Shown piece after piece: positions 33,733-41,615 of a DNA stretch of 64,000 bases (its first letter is position 1; the number at the start of each line of letters is the position of its first letter). The notes under the pieces were generated by a model. The model had not been told where the DNA came from, searched no databases, and saw only the letters and a list, made by a program, of their open reading frames with translations. Location of the stretch: NCBI GenBank assembly GCA_000497125.2, contig CM035318.1, forward strand, positions 1,050,001 through 1,114,000, given 5' to 3'. Made by a program: the position numbers and the translations under genes. This stretch comes from Spironucleus salmonicida. Taxonomy: Eukaryota; Fornicata; Diplomonadida; Hexamitidae.

Positions 33733-34548
33733 ATGAACTTCGGGCTCTGCGCTTCCTGCGGCGGACACATGGAGATCGTCTACTGCGACGGGCACTGCTC
33801 GCGGGCGTTCTGCGAGCCCTGCATCAACCGAGCGCTGGGCGGCAACCTGTCCCCCCTCTACGCTAACACCGACGCCGAGTTCCTCTGCTACTCGTGCCTG
33901 CGGGGCGAGAAGCGGTGCTGGCTCTGCGGCAGCGGGACCAACCAGCGCGGCGGCTTCGGCATCTTCACCTGCCGGGCGTGCGGCGCCAGGAGTGAGGAGT
34001 GCGGCACGTGCGAGTCCGACGCGCCGGTGGTCACCTGCTACTTCTGCCTCGCCTCCTTCCACACGGCGTGCTCGGAGGGCGTGCAGCTGGACGACAACGA
34101 GGGCGACCTGGTGGTGGGGATCTGCCAGGCCTGTGCGGGGGCGGCTGGCACGGACTTCGTCGGCGACGGGACCCTCCGCGCGGACCTGCACTGCTACCAG
34201 GGCCTGATCGTCCGCGGCTCGCTGTTCGGGGAGTTCTGCGCCGAGTTCTGGCCGGAGATTCAGCGGGTCCCCTTCGACGCCGCGCGGCAGCGAGAGATGT
34301 GCGACCTGATCAGCCTGGACCGGGACGCCGCGCTGCTGGACACGGTGCCGGACATCCTGAACTGCCTGGGCCTCCGGAACTACGACCTGGACTTCCTGGG
34401 CTGGCTGGTGATCGCGGTCAGGGGCGTGTTCGAGGCCCTGGCGGCCGACCAGTGCTTCTACGACGTGGTGGAGGCGCGGCTGGAGCCCCACAAGAAGAGC
34501 GCTGCCGAGCTCGCCAGGCGGGCTGTCCGGGTGGTGCACGACGACTGA
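33733..34548 (+). CDS. Two-zinc-finger protein, ADD/PHD-like (copy a, 271 aa)
   Basis: I start at ATG 33733 (preceded by CCACA); an in-frame ATG 35 codons upstream is less likely. The first finger (CASCGGHMEIVYCDGHC, then FCEPCINRALGG and FLCYSC) has the spacing and the C-x-x-C-I-x-R-x-L-G core of ADD-type PHD fingers found in DNMT3 and ATRX. After a Cys-X2-Cys linker (CWLCGS, CRACGA) comes a second PHD-like finger (CGTCESDAPVVTCYFC, FHTACSEG, CQAC). The C-terminal ~130 residues are helical. Such fingers read histone H3 tails, so a chromatin role is likely. It uses CAG for Gln throughout. The gene fills the inverted-repeat unit. Confidence 0.72.
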   Translation: MNFGLCASCGGHMEIVYCDGHCSRAFCEPCINRALGGNLSPLYANTDAEFLCYSCLRGEKRCWLCGSGTNQRGGFGIFTCRACGARSEECGTCESDAPVVTCYFCLASFHTACSEGVQLDDNEGDLVVGICQACAGAAGTDFVGDGTLRADLHCYQGLIVRGSLFGEFCAEFWPEIQRVPFDAARQREMCDLISLDRDAALLDTVPDILNCLGLRNYDLDFLGWLVIAVRGVFEALAADQCFYDVVEARLEPHKKSAAELARRAVRVVHDD

Positions 34549-34687
34549 GCCCTGGCGCCTCCCCTGGGCGTTCTTTCCCTTCCACTCCCGCATTCCATTG
34601 CGCGCATATACGAGCGTCCACCTATGCTCTCTGCAACTTTCCGGGAGAAACCGGCGCGAAGAACCACATCCCGCATTCGGAGCATCT

Positions 34688-34740
34688 GGGCCCCTCCAGC
34701 CCACTCGTCGTCGCAAGTGGCGTACTGTCCTGGTTAATTT
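34688..34740 (-). repeat. Right 53-bp terminal inverted repeat
   Basis: Pairs with 33434-33486, with about 1.2 kb between the repeats. Confidence 0.9.
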
Positions 34741-35284
34741 TACGACAAATATTATATAGGTTAAGAAAATTAAGCATAAAATTTATTCTAGTATCGTCAG
34801 AATCTGATATATAAAAAATACTATATTAAGCTAAGAAATTACAAAGTTTACTAAGCAAACCGTAGATGCAAACGGAACTAAACCTAAATTCTACCAATTA
34901 GCAAAACTAAAATATCTTACTTTGAGTAACATTAATCCGTTAATCAAGTAATTAAAAATTAATAGTGGATAAGCAAAATAAGAGTTGATTTAAACAGATA
35001 TTTCGTAAATTATCTGTTAACAGTCGGTAAATCTGCTTGCATTAAACTTTAACTTAAAACAACTAAAGAGATCTATAAAATGTAATTACCGAATGTACAG
35101 TATTAATAAAACTATAAGTTTGTTACCAGTAAATTCAACAGGTTGTCAACTTTGATTTTTCTAGACTAAAAAATTGATTTAGGTGAAAATAAGTCTTATG
35201 TAAGCTGACCGTAAACCTTAGCATAAAATATTGAACTAGTTATCTACCTATCGCATTATCTGCAAATACTCCACCTAAAATTGA

Positions 35285-35746
35285 ATTTGCTAATTCAAAT
35301 TCAGCTTCACAACGGCAACAGACTCAAATAATTAATATAGCACTGTTTCAAGTAAGCTCGATATAGTAGGAATAGTTTAGCGCCATCAGCCAGGCTATGT
35401 TCCATGGTATGAGGATTTTGCAGCTGACCCTATCACCGAAACAAATCAAAACTGCACGGTGAGTGACTACACTATCAGGGCGCATATCTAATTTCCGGGA
35501 TAGCTGTGGGTGAACCTGCAAGTGATAAATGTGGACTCATTGGACTTATCATCATTAGGTGCAGAAATTAACCGATATGATGTGACGAACCAGCAGCTGC
35601 GACGGTCCTAAATATGTGGGACTGCTGACGGTACTTCAGAACCGCGAATTCGCTTGTCAATGGCAGGAAACTGCTGTAGTCGTCATCGTGTCCTGCATTT
35701 TGCAAGCACTGAATATGCTAGACCTGTGTTACGTGGAATATCTTGA
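35285..35746 (+). pseudogene. Possible gene remnant, copy 1
   Basis: A TGA-free frame of 153 codons with protein-like sequence (for example YVPWYEDFAADPITETNQNC, QFPGQLWVNLQVINVD) but no ATG near its beginning, downstream of TGA 35282-35284. It is retained in all three copies. It could be a broken gene or an exon whose start is elsewhere. Confidence 0.27.
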
Positions 35747-35824
35747 CTGACTGTGGTACGGGCTTACAACTGGTCAGATTTTTTAATTTCGCCGCATCAG
35801 GCGTGTAAATTGCTACTCAGCTCC

Positions 35825-36454
35825 TCACTCAATCGCTAACTCTCTTCTGAACTACGCCACTGCCGCTAATTCCTAGTCATTCAAGTACACTACACAGGGC
35901 CAGTTTCTGCCGTAGCCGTTGCAGTCCAGGCCGTATCCCAGCAACCAAATGTCGGGGAGGCTGGCATTCCCCAGAAATTTGACAGTGCCGACGGCTCCCA
36001 TGTCCTTCGCAAATGCGACGCATATTTCTCCGCCTTTCAGCAGCTTCTAGACCGCCAGAACGGAGTTTCCGGTGTCCCAGAGTTCATCAACGATTAGCAC
36101 ATTTTCGGCACTTCGTATTTCATCTGTAACACCCGTGATCTTCGCATCTTGCTACTCGGTCCCCTGATAGGAAGACACTTTTATGAAGGAAACGCGAACT
36201 GGAATGGAAAGACGTCTTGTGATATCAGATACAATGTGGTAGGCACCGGTTAGGAGTCCTACGATGTACAAAGGGTTGGATTCCGTTACTATGTCTTTGT
36301 AGTGATTTTCAATATTTCTTGCTAGCTTTTCGACGATAAACTGGACCTCTTCTATAGTAAGAAGCAGATGAGCATTTGACTTAAGGTTATATTGTGCTCT
36401 TATCCCAGCCGTTATCTCAGAGATTGGCCGGTTTGTTACCTTGCAGGTCGACAT
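35825..36454 (-). CDS. HPRT: Hypoxanthine-guanine phosphoribosyltransferase, copy 1
   Basis: A 209-aa protein from ATG 36452-36454 to TGA 35825-35827. In-frame TAG codons encode Gln101, Gln136, Gln194 and Gln201. The PRPP-binding loop VLIVDELWDTGNSV (119-132), the IVGLLTGAY loop (64-72) and the SSYQGT flexible loop (94-99) identify a type I phosphoribosyltransferase of the HPRT family. It salvages hypoxanthine/guanine with PRPP, important in parasites and anaerobes lacking purine synthesis. The usual acidic pair (E-D) before DTG is replaced by D-E, a mild deviation. An upstream in-frame ATG (36545-36547) would add a hydrophobic AT-rich leader and is less likely. Divergent from the ligase-like gene, 318 bp away. 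Confidence 0.88.
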
Positions 36455-36772
36455 TATTAAATGAATGTTAAAAAATGATAATAATATAATCGTTTTTATA
36501 TGTAAATAGATAAAAAGAAATAACAAACCACAAAATTTGAACCACAAAACATAAATAAAAATGATATAAATATATATGTTTAGTATGTAACTTTTAAGTT
36601 AATTCTGAGTACTAGATGAAAATTACTAGTATTCAACCTGAGTTTTCAATAATGATAATGATATTTGGGGCATAATAAGTATATATATCTTGGGAACCAA
36701 TTTTCAGAACCACAAATTTCATCATGTAGATCTACTAAAATACGTATATATAAACCGAGTCCCACCCCCAAA
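36455..36772. promoter_or_regulatory. Divergent promoter region between HPRT and ligase-like genes, copy 1
   Basis: AT-rich, with TAATATAATCG-like sequence on the HPRT side and TATATATAAACCGAG about 20 bp before the ligase ATG. Confidence 0.4.
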
Positions 36773-37945
36773 ATGCTAGGCGTTGTGTCCCGCGGCATCC
36801 GCGCCCCGATCATCAAGCAGGGCGACGACCTCCGGGCCATCGTGGTCGATACCGTGCTCAAGGCGGCCCAGGAGAGCTCCGTGACCCTCCAGGACCGCGA
36901 CGTGGTCTGCATCACCGAGTCCGTCGTCGCCCGCGCCCAGGGCAACTACGCCTCCACGGCTGCCATCGCGGCCGACGTCCGCGCCAAGACCGGCGGCGGC
37001 ACGGTGGGGCTGGTGTTCCCCATCATGTCCCGGAACCGCTTCTCGATGCTGCTCAAGGGCATCGCGCAGGGCGTGGACAAAGTGGTCATCCAGCTGTCCT
37101 ACCCTGCGGACGAGTAGGGTGATGCCCTGTTTCCGATAGAAGAGTTGCTCGCGAAAAATATCAACCCCCACTGCGACAACTTTACCGAGGTGGAGTTCAG
37201 GAAGCACTTTCCATCCACAGTTTTAAAGTATACCGGCGTGGACTACATTAACCTCTACAAAGACATCGCCGGCCCCAACTGCGAGATAGTGCTGAGCAAC
37301 GACCCCGCGCACATCCTCGCCTACACCGACGTCGTCATCGCCGCGGACATCCACTCCCGCGGGCGCACCAAGCAGCGCCTGCTCAGCCAGGGCGCGCGGA
37401 CCGTGCTCTGCCTGGACGACCTGCTCACAGCCAGCGTGGACGGCTCCGGCTTCCAGCCCCAGTTCGGGCTCCTCGGCAGCAACCTCGCCCGGGACGACCA
37501 GGTGAAGCTCTTCCCCCGCGACTCGCAGGCCCTGGTCGAGCAGATCCAGGCTGACCTCCTGGCCCGCACCGGCAGGACGCTCGAGGTCATGGTCTTCGGC
37601 GACGGCGCCTTCAAGGACCCCGTCGGCGGCATCTGGGAGCTGGCGGACCCCGTGGTGAGCCCCGGCTTCACGGCGGGTCTCGGCGGGCTCCCCAACGAGA
37701 TCAAGCTCAAGTACGCCGCGGACAACGAGCTGGACGGGCTGCGCGGCCCGGAGGCGGAGCAGGCCATGCGCGCCCTCATCAGGCGCAAGAGCGCGGACCT
37801 GGTGGGCAGCATCGCCGCGCAGGGCACCACGCCCCGGGCGCTGACGGACCTGCTCGGGAGCCTGGCGGACCTCACCACGGGCAGCGGCGACAAGGGCACC
37901 CCGTTCGTGCTGATCCAGAACTACTTCAAGAGCTACGCCGAGTGA
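36773..37945 (+). CDS. F420-0:glutamate ligase-like protein (CofE family), copy 1
   Basis: A 390-aa protein from ATG 36773 (preceded by CCCCAAA) to TGA 37943-37945, joined across one TAG (37115-37117) that encodes Gln115. The N-terminal half contains the family's signature series: GIRAPIIKQGDDL (8-20), QDRDVVCITESVVARAQGNY (41-60), FPIMSRNRF and QLSYPADE. The single-chain length of ~390 matches the bacterial (clostridial) form rather than the ~250-aa archaeal CofE. Known CofE adds glutamate to coenzyme F420-0 using GTP. F420 is not known from diplomonads, so the substrate here may differ. Bacterial origin by transfer is likely. Codon use matches neighbouring GC-rich genes. Confidence 0.8.
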
Positions 37946-38003
37946 CGTTTTCCTGCTTATCGCGAGGTGCCGCGGGAGACGACCCGAGTGACACGAAAGA
38001 AGC

Positions 38004-38318
38004 TCACGGAATACCGGCCAGCCCCACGAACAGGGCGAACACCAGGTTGCTGATGACGCCGAAGAACACGCCGACGCGCAGCTCCCCGGGCATGCTGTCG
38101 TGCAGCACGAAGGGGAACGCCAGGACGTTGAACACGAGCCCCACGAGGATCCCGCACACGATCGTCAGCATCTTCTGGAAGCTGCTCATGACGCGGTTCA
38201 CCGGCTGCACGGCGTTCCCCGGCCCCTCCAGGTTCCTCTCCCGCGCGAGCTGCCACAGGTTCTGACCGTTCTGGCCGTCGCTCTGCCACTCCACCTCCAG
38301 CTTGAGCGGCGTCAGGGG
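38004..38318 (-). pseudogene. Truncated UBL-transmembrane gene, copy 1
   Basis: It retains only the C-terminal ~100 codons of the gene intact at 55946-56947: the two membrane segments and TGA 38004-38006. The start and ubiquitin-like part are missing because the sequence switches at 38318 to LRR-block DNA. A 9-bp in-frame deletion is also present. The remaining frame has no ATG. Confidence 0.8.
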
Positions 38319-38371
38319 AGTGCGGGCCGCAGCTAGGGGCTGTCTGCGCTCCTTTTCCGCTCGCACCAAAA

Positions 38372-39862
38372 ATGACAGATGGTGCGCGCGCGGCAGACCG
38401 CGGCGGGGATGCTCCCCCAGAGTCCCAGGGCCTCCTGACTGCCACGCTGCCGGCCGCAGCCGAGCTTCCCGATCCCTCCGTAGCGCACCTCTCGCTCGAC
38501 GGCAGGTGGGACGCCGCAGTGCGCCTGGACGCTCTGACCAGCCTGGCCCTCGCCGATATGGACGGGACGGAGCCGCTCAGGTGCGCGGAGAGCGTGCGCG
38601 ATCTGCGGCTGGAGCGCGTGAGCGGCAAGATGGATGTCGGCCCCGCCCTCGCCAGGCTCACCATCGTCGACTCGCCCATTGTGTGCCGCAACCCCCACGG
38701 CGGCGACCTCCCGAACCTGACCGAGGTGGTCATATCATGTACGTCAAAGGAGTTTTCAGAACCCTGCGAATTGGCCAGCAACTGGCAGCCGCTGCTCAAC
38801 ATACTATAGGGGGCGAAATAGCTGAAGAACATGACACTGAATCGTAGCGGTACGCCTTACGCTAGTGCGCCGGATATGTCCGGACTTAGATAGCTGGAGA
38901 TGCTAGCTCTCAATGGAATAACTGGCAGTATCTACTTTCCCCCCAGCCTGCGGAGCGTCACCCTCACGAAGTGTACCGATTCGGTCTTCTAGTGCGATGC
39001 CGATTCGCTACCGGACCTCCGATATATCTGTCTCGACCTTATAAAGTGTGATTAATTATCCTTGGATAGAATATTGGGAAGGGCGAACGGGTTACGCAGT
39101 CTGACGTTGACATATAACGATTCATTTTACTATGATTATGTAATGTGTCCACCATAAATATCTAGACTGAAATAGCTTGAGACGCTGGTACTTGATGGAA
39201 TGAAGGGCGATATCTACTTTCACCCCAGCCTGCGGAGCGTCACCCTCACGCAGTGTTCTGTTAATAAATTCTACTGCGATGCCGATTCGCTGCCGGACCT
39301 ACGAGATATATTCCTGAGCCACGTGACCTATGTAAGCACCTCCATGGCCAGGGTGCTGTAGCTAGCACACGGGCTCCAGCGGCTTATCGTGCGCGGAACC
39401 GCTGAGAACAGCACCACGGTCTTGGCGCTCTACCTGCAGCCCTCGGTCGTGGTGCTGGAGCTCGATAGGGTGCGTCTGGGCCGCCTGGTCCTGGTCGGTG
39501 CCCCGTGCGTGGAGCGGCTCCGGCTCTGCAACATCCGCATCACGCCGGACCAACTGCCGGCGCTAGCCAGGCTGGTGAGGGTCAGGACGGTCATGCATCT
39601 GAACGTTAGCCACATTGGGGCGGGCTCCGGGCAGCAGGATACCGCCAGCCTGTAGCAGTTCGCGCTCCCGGCCTTCATCCGGAGGCCTGGTGTGGACATT
39701 GAGCTGGCCGTCCAGGTGGGGCAGCGGTACGTCCAGCGGGGCAGCATGGTGTACCAGGAGGACGATTCCCAGCCGGTGGCGCTGCCAACGCGGCTGGCGG
39801 CGTTCGTGTACCGGCAGAAGATCGAGCCGCTGGGCGTCCTGTGCGGGGCGCTGGTGGAGTGA
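38372..39862 (+). CDS. Leucine-rich-repeat protein (496 aa), copy 1
   Basis: ATG 38372 (preceded by CCAAAA) to TGA 39860-39862, with several TAG and one TAA as Gln. Repeats of about 22-24 residues run from residue ~35 to ~420, with consensus S-V/L-x-x-L-x-L-x-x-V/C (for example VAHLSLDGR, LTSLALADMD, LRSVTLTKC, VVVLELDRVRL). Two nearly identical internal blocks repeat the order LE-x-L-x-L-x-G-I/M-x-G-x-IYF-x-PSLRSVTLT (near 38899-38970 and 39181-39250). GC content drops in the central repeats. The inverted copy at 46237-47735 is frameshifted, so this is the only intact one. Confidence 0.75.
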
Positions 39863-39887
39863 GCCGCTTCGAATCGCTCCGCTCCCA

Positions 39888-40466
39888 ATGCGGCCCTTCT
39901 CGCGGCCCCTCGCAGCGTACGACCAGCGCCTGCGCTCGCGCCAGCCCACGCAGCCCTGCCGGCCGCTCTTCGGCTACCTGCTGTGCGAGTACTTCGCGCA
40001 CGTGCAGCAGCGGCACCGCGGGCTCCCGGCGGACGAGTACATCACGGCGTGCGAGCAGCGCCTGCAGGCCCTGGGCGTGGAGGCCGGTGCGCGCCTCTGG
40101 GAGCAGTTCTGCCTGCGCCGCCTCGAGAGCACGGACCGCGGTGTGCGCGCGCCCCTCGACCTCGGCTCGGCCCAGGACGTGCTGAACGCCGTGCGCGCGC
40201 CCTTCTGGGCCTTCCTCTTCGGCGAGGACGAGCGCCGCGACGTGCAGCAGCTGCGCCTGAAGGACAACAACGGCTTCTACCTGATCGAGCGCGAGCCCGC
40301 CACCGACCAGTACATCTCCTTCCCCCGCGACTACTCCGGCATCCAGCCCAGCGCGGTGCTCAGCGGCGTCATCCGCGCGGTCCTCGGCTGCTGCGGCTTC
40401 GAGAGCGCCGTGAAGGTGTTCCTGAGCGAGGGCCTCACCTACTACGAGGTCGTCCTCCACGAGTGA
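39888..40466 (+). CDS. TRAPPC5: TRAPP complex subunit 5 (Trs31/Bet3 family), copy 1
   Basis: A 192-aa protein from ATG 39888 (preceded by CTCCC) to TGA 40464-40466, close to the 188 aa of human TRAPPC5. The N-terminal part (FGYLLCEYFAHVQQR) and WAFLFGED match the alpha-helical part of the Bet3/Trs31 fold. The C-terminal segment (YLIEREPATDQYISFPRDY, AVLSGVIRAVLGCCGF) parallels the family's E-x-x-x-N-x-F-I-S-V-P-K-D and A-F-V-A-G-I blocks. TRAPP tethers vesicles and acts as a Rab GEF at the Golgi. Bet3 itself or TRAPPC6 are less likely because of the FISxP-type block. It starts 25 bp after the LRR gene. Confidence 0.72.
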   Translation: MRPFSRPLAAYDQRLRSRQPTQPCRPLFGYLLCEYFAHVQQRHRGLPADEYITACEQRLQALGVEAGARLWEQFCLRRLESTDRGVRAPLDLGSAQDVLNAVRAPFWAFLFGEDERRDVQQLRLKDNNGFYLIEREPATDQYISFPRDYSGIQPSAVLSGVIRAVLGCCGFESAVKVFLSEGLTYYEVVLHE

Positions 40467-40481
40467 TTTCCGCTCCCCACA

Positions 40482-41183
40482 ATGCGCTCCCTCACCGCCG
40501 CCCAGCTCCGCGCCGCCATCGGGCTCGTGCCGCTCATCCCGCCGCCCGAGTTCGAGGCAGCCGTACGCACCAGGCGGCCCGCGCTGTTCGTGACGCCCGG
40601 GGCGTACCAGCTGCTGTACGACGCCGTCACCGCCCTGCCCAAGCAGCTGGTGCTCGCCGCCGCCCGCCACACGCTCGTCGTCGGCCAGGACACCGGCCCC
40701 GAGCTCCCCGACGAGACGCTCCGCACGCTGCAGGCCGCGGACCGGCATGCGCTGTGGGTCCGCGCCGGCGTGTCCAAGGTGCAGCTGCAGGCCATGCTCG
40801 CGGCGGACTTCCCGGGGCGGCGCGCGAGGCCCGTGACGCTGACGATGCGCGGGCAGCAGGGCGGCCAGGCGCAGGCCAACCTGGTGTTCCTGGCCGCGCT
40901 CCGCCCCGCGCTGCCCTTCTGCGCCCGCGAGCTGTACCCCACCGGCGGGATGGGCGGCTACCCCGGCAGCCAGGCGCGCACGCACTTCGCCGCGAACTTC
41001 TGGCTGCACCTGCTGCTGCGCGGCGAGCTCTCGGGCCAGCTCGCGGCGTCGCTCCCCGAGGGCCGCGCGCACGGGGGCCAGGCGGAGTACCCCTCGGACA
41101 AGACGCCCCACGTGGCGGCCCTGCAGGAGCACCTGGAGCACGTGGTGCACGCGCGCGTGGCGGCCTTCCTGGGCTCCGAGTGA
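40482..41183 (+). CDS. Ala/Leu/Arg-rich protein (233 aa), copy 1, unknown
   Basis: ATG 40482 (preceded by CCACA) to TGA 41181-41183, with no TAR codon. The protein is compact and alpha/beta-like, with a Gly-rich middle (GGMGGYPGSQ) and no signal peptide or membrane span. No family recognised. It begins 15 bp after the TRAPPC5 gene, among the tightest spacings in the window. The inverted copy encodes the same protein, which suggests selection on it. Confidence 0.62.
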   Translation: MRSLTAAQLRAAIGLVPLIPPPEFEAAVRTRRPALFVTPGAYQLLYDAVTALPKQLVLAAARHTLVVGQDTGPELPDETLRTLQAADRHALWVRAGVSKVQLQAMLAADFPGRRARPVTLTMRGQQGGQAQANLVFLAALRPALPFCARELYPTGGMGGYPGSQARTHFAANFWLHLLLRGELSGQLAASLPEGRAHGGQAEYPSDKTPHVAALQEHLEHVVHARVAAFLGSE

Positions 41184-41191
41184 CCGCATGC

Positions 41192-41560
41192 TCACTCCAC
41201 CAGCGCCACCGTCCGTCCGGCGTACTCCAGTAGCATCTGGGCCGGCCCGCTGTCCGGCGGCCTGCGGTGGAAGTAGGTCACTTGCAGCAGCGCGCCCGGT
41301 CCGGTAGGGCCCAGTGCCCGCAGGATGCCCGCGCAGCTCGCCTTGCTGAGGTGCTCCAGCTCGGCCCTGCGCTGCCGGCTGCGGGTCTGCACCCAGAACC
41401 GCGGCGCGGGCGGGCGGAGGCGCAGCGGCTGCAGGGCCGTCCAGAGCGCGCGGACCAGCCCGTCCACCAGCACCTGCCGCCCCAGCTGCAGCCTCAGCAC
41501 GCGGTACGGCTGCCTCCCCCCGACCCTGACCGTAAGCTGGGCGTGCACCATTTCGCTCAT
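41192..41560 (-). CDS. Small basic protein (122 aa), copy 1, unknown
   Basis: ATG 41558-41560 (MSEMVHAQLTVRV) to TGA 41192-41194. The N-terminal ~35 residues could form a beta-hairpin plus helix of a ubiquitin-like or Rab-binding fold; the rest is Arg/Leu-rich. Convergent with the 233-aa gene, 8 bp apart. The duplicated segment ends 5 bp upstream of this ATG, so this copy and copy 2 have entirely different promoters. Confidence 0.55.
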   Translation of the reverse strand: MSEMVHAQLTVRVGGRQPYRVLRLQLGRQVLVDGLVRALWTALQPLRLRPPAPRFWVQTRSRQRRAELEHLSKASCAGILRALGPTGPGALLQVTYFHRRPPDSGPAQMLLEYAGRTVALVE

Positions 41561-41615
41561 TTCAGAGGCACTACTATTAGATAATATTAGTGGCAAATTT
41601 CCATTAGTCCCAAAA

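Larger units (their letters stand above)
33434..34740. mobile_element. 1307-bp unit with 53-bp terminal inverted repeats (copy a)
   Basis: The ends are perfect inverted repeats, 33434-33486 and 34688-34740 (outer sequence AAATTAACCAGGACAGTACG). The unit contains one gene (33733-34548) and no transposase. It is GC-rich inside AT-rich flanks. No clear target-site duplication is visible. The left flank is unique; the right flank begins the triplicated segment. It could be a non-autonomous element or a gene bounded by inverted repeats that seeded rearrangement. Confidence 0.6.
34741..41565 (+). repeat. Triplicated segment, copy 1 (forward)
   Basis: Near-identical to the reverse complement of 44534-51375 over its whole length, and to 52683-56269 up to position 38318. 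A 9-bp deletion within the truncated UBL gene (near 38309) distinguishes it from both other copies. Its right end lies 5 bp beyond the start codon of the minus-strand gene at 41560. Confidence 0.93.

Noticed and set aside
33325-34716. 463-codon minus-strand frame across the zinc-finger gene
   Set aside because: Antisense shadow of the Cys-rich finger gene, with no domain signal and crossing the inverted repeats.
33434-34740. Classical DNA transposon
   Set aside because: Terminal inverted repeats are present, but there is no transposase and no target-site duplication that I could see.
39675-41195. 506-codon minus-strand frame across TRAPPC5 and the 233-aa gene
   Set aside because: Antisense to two plus-strand genes with start contexts and TGA stops; Gly/Ala/Arg/His-rich shadow of GC-rich DNA, repeated in copy 2.
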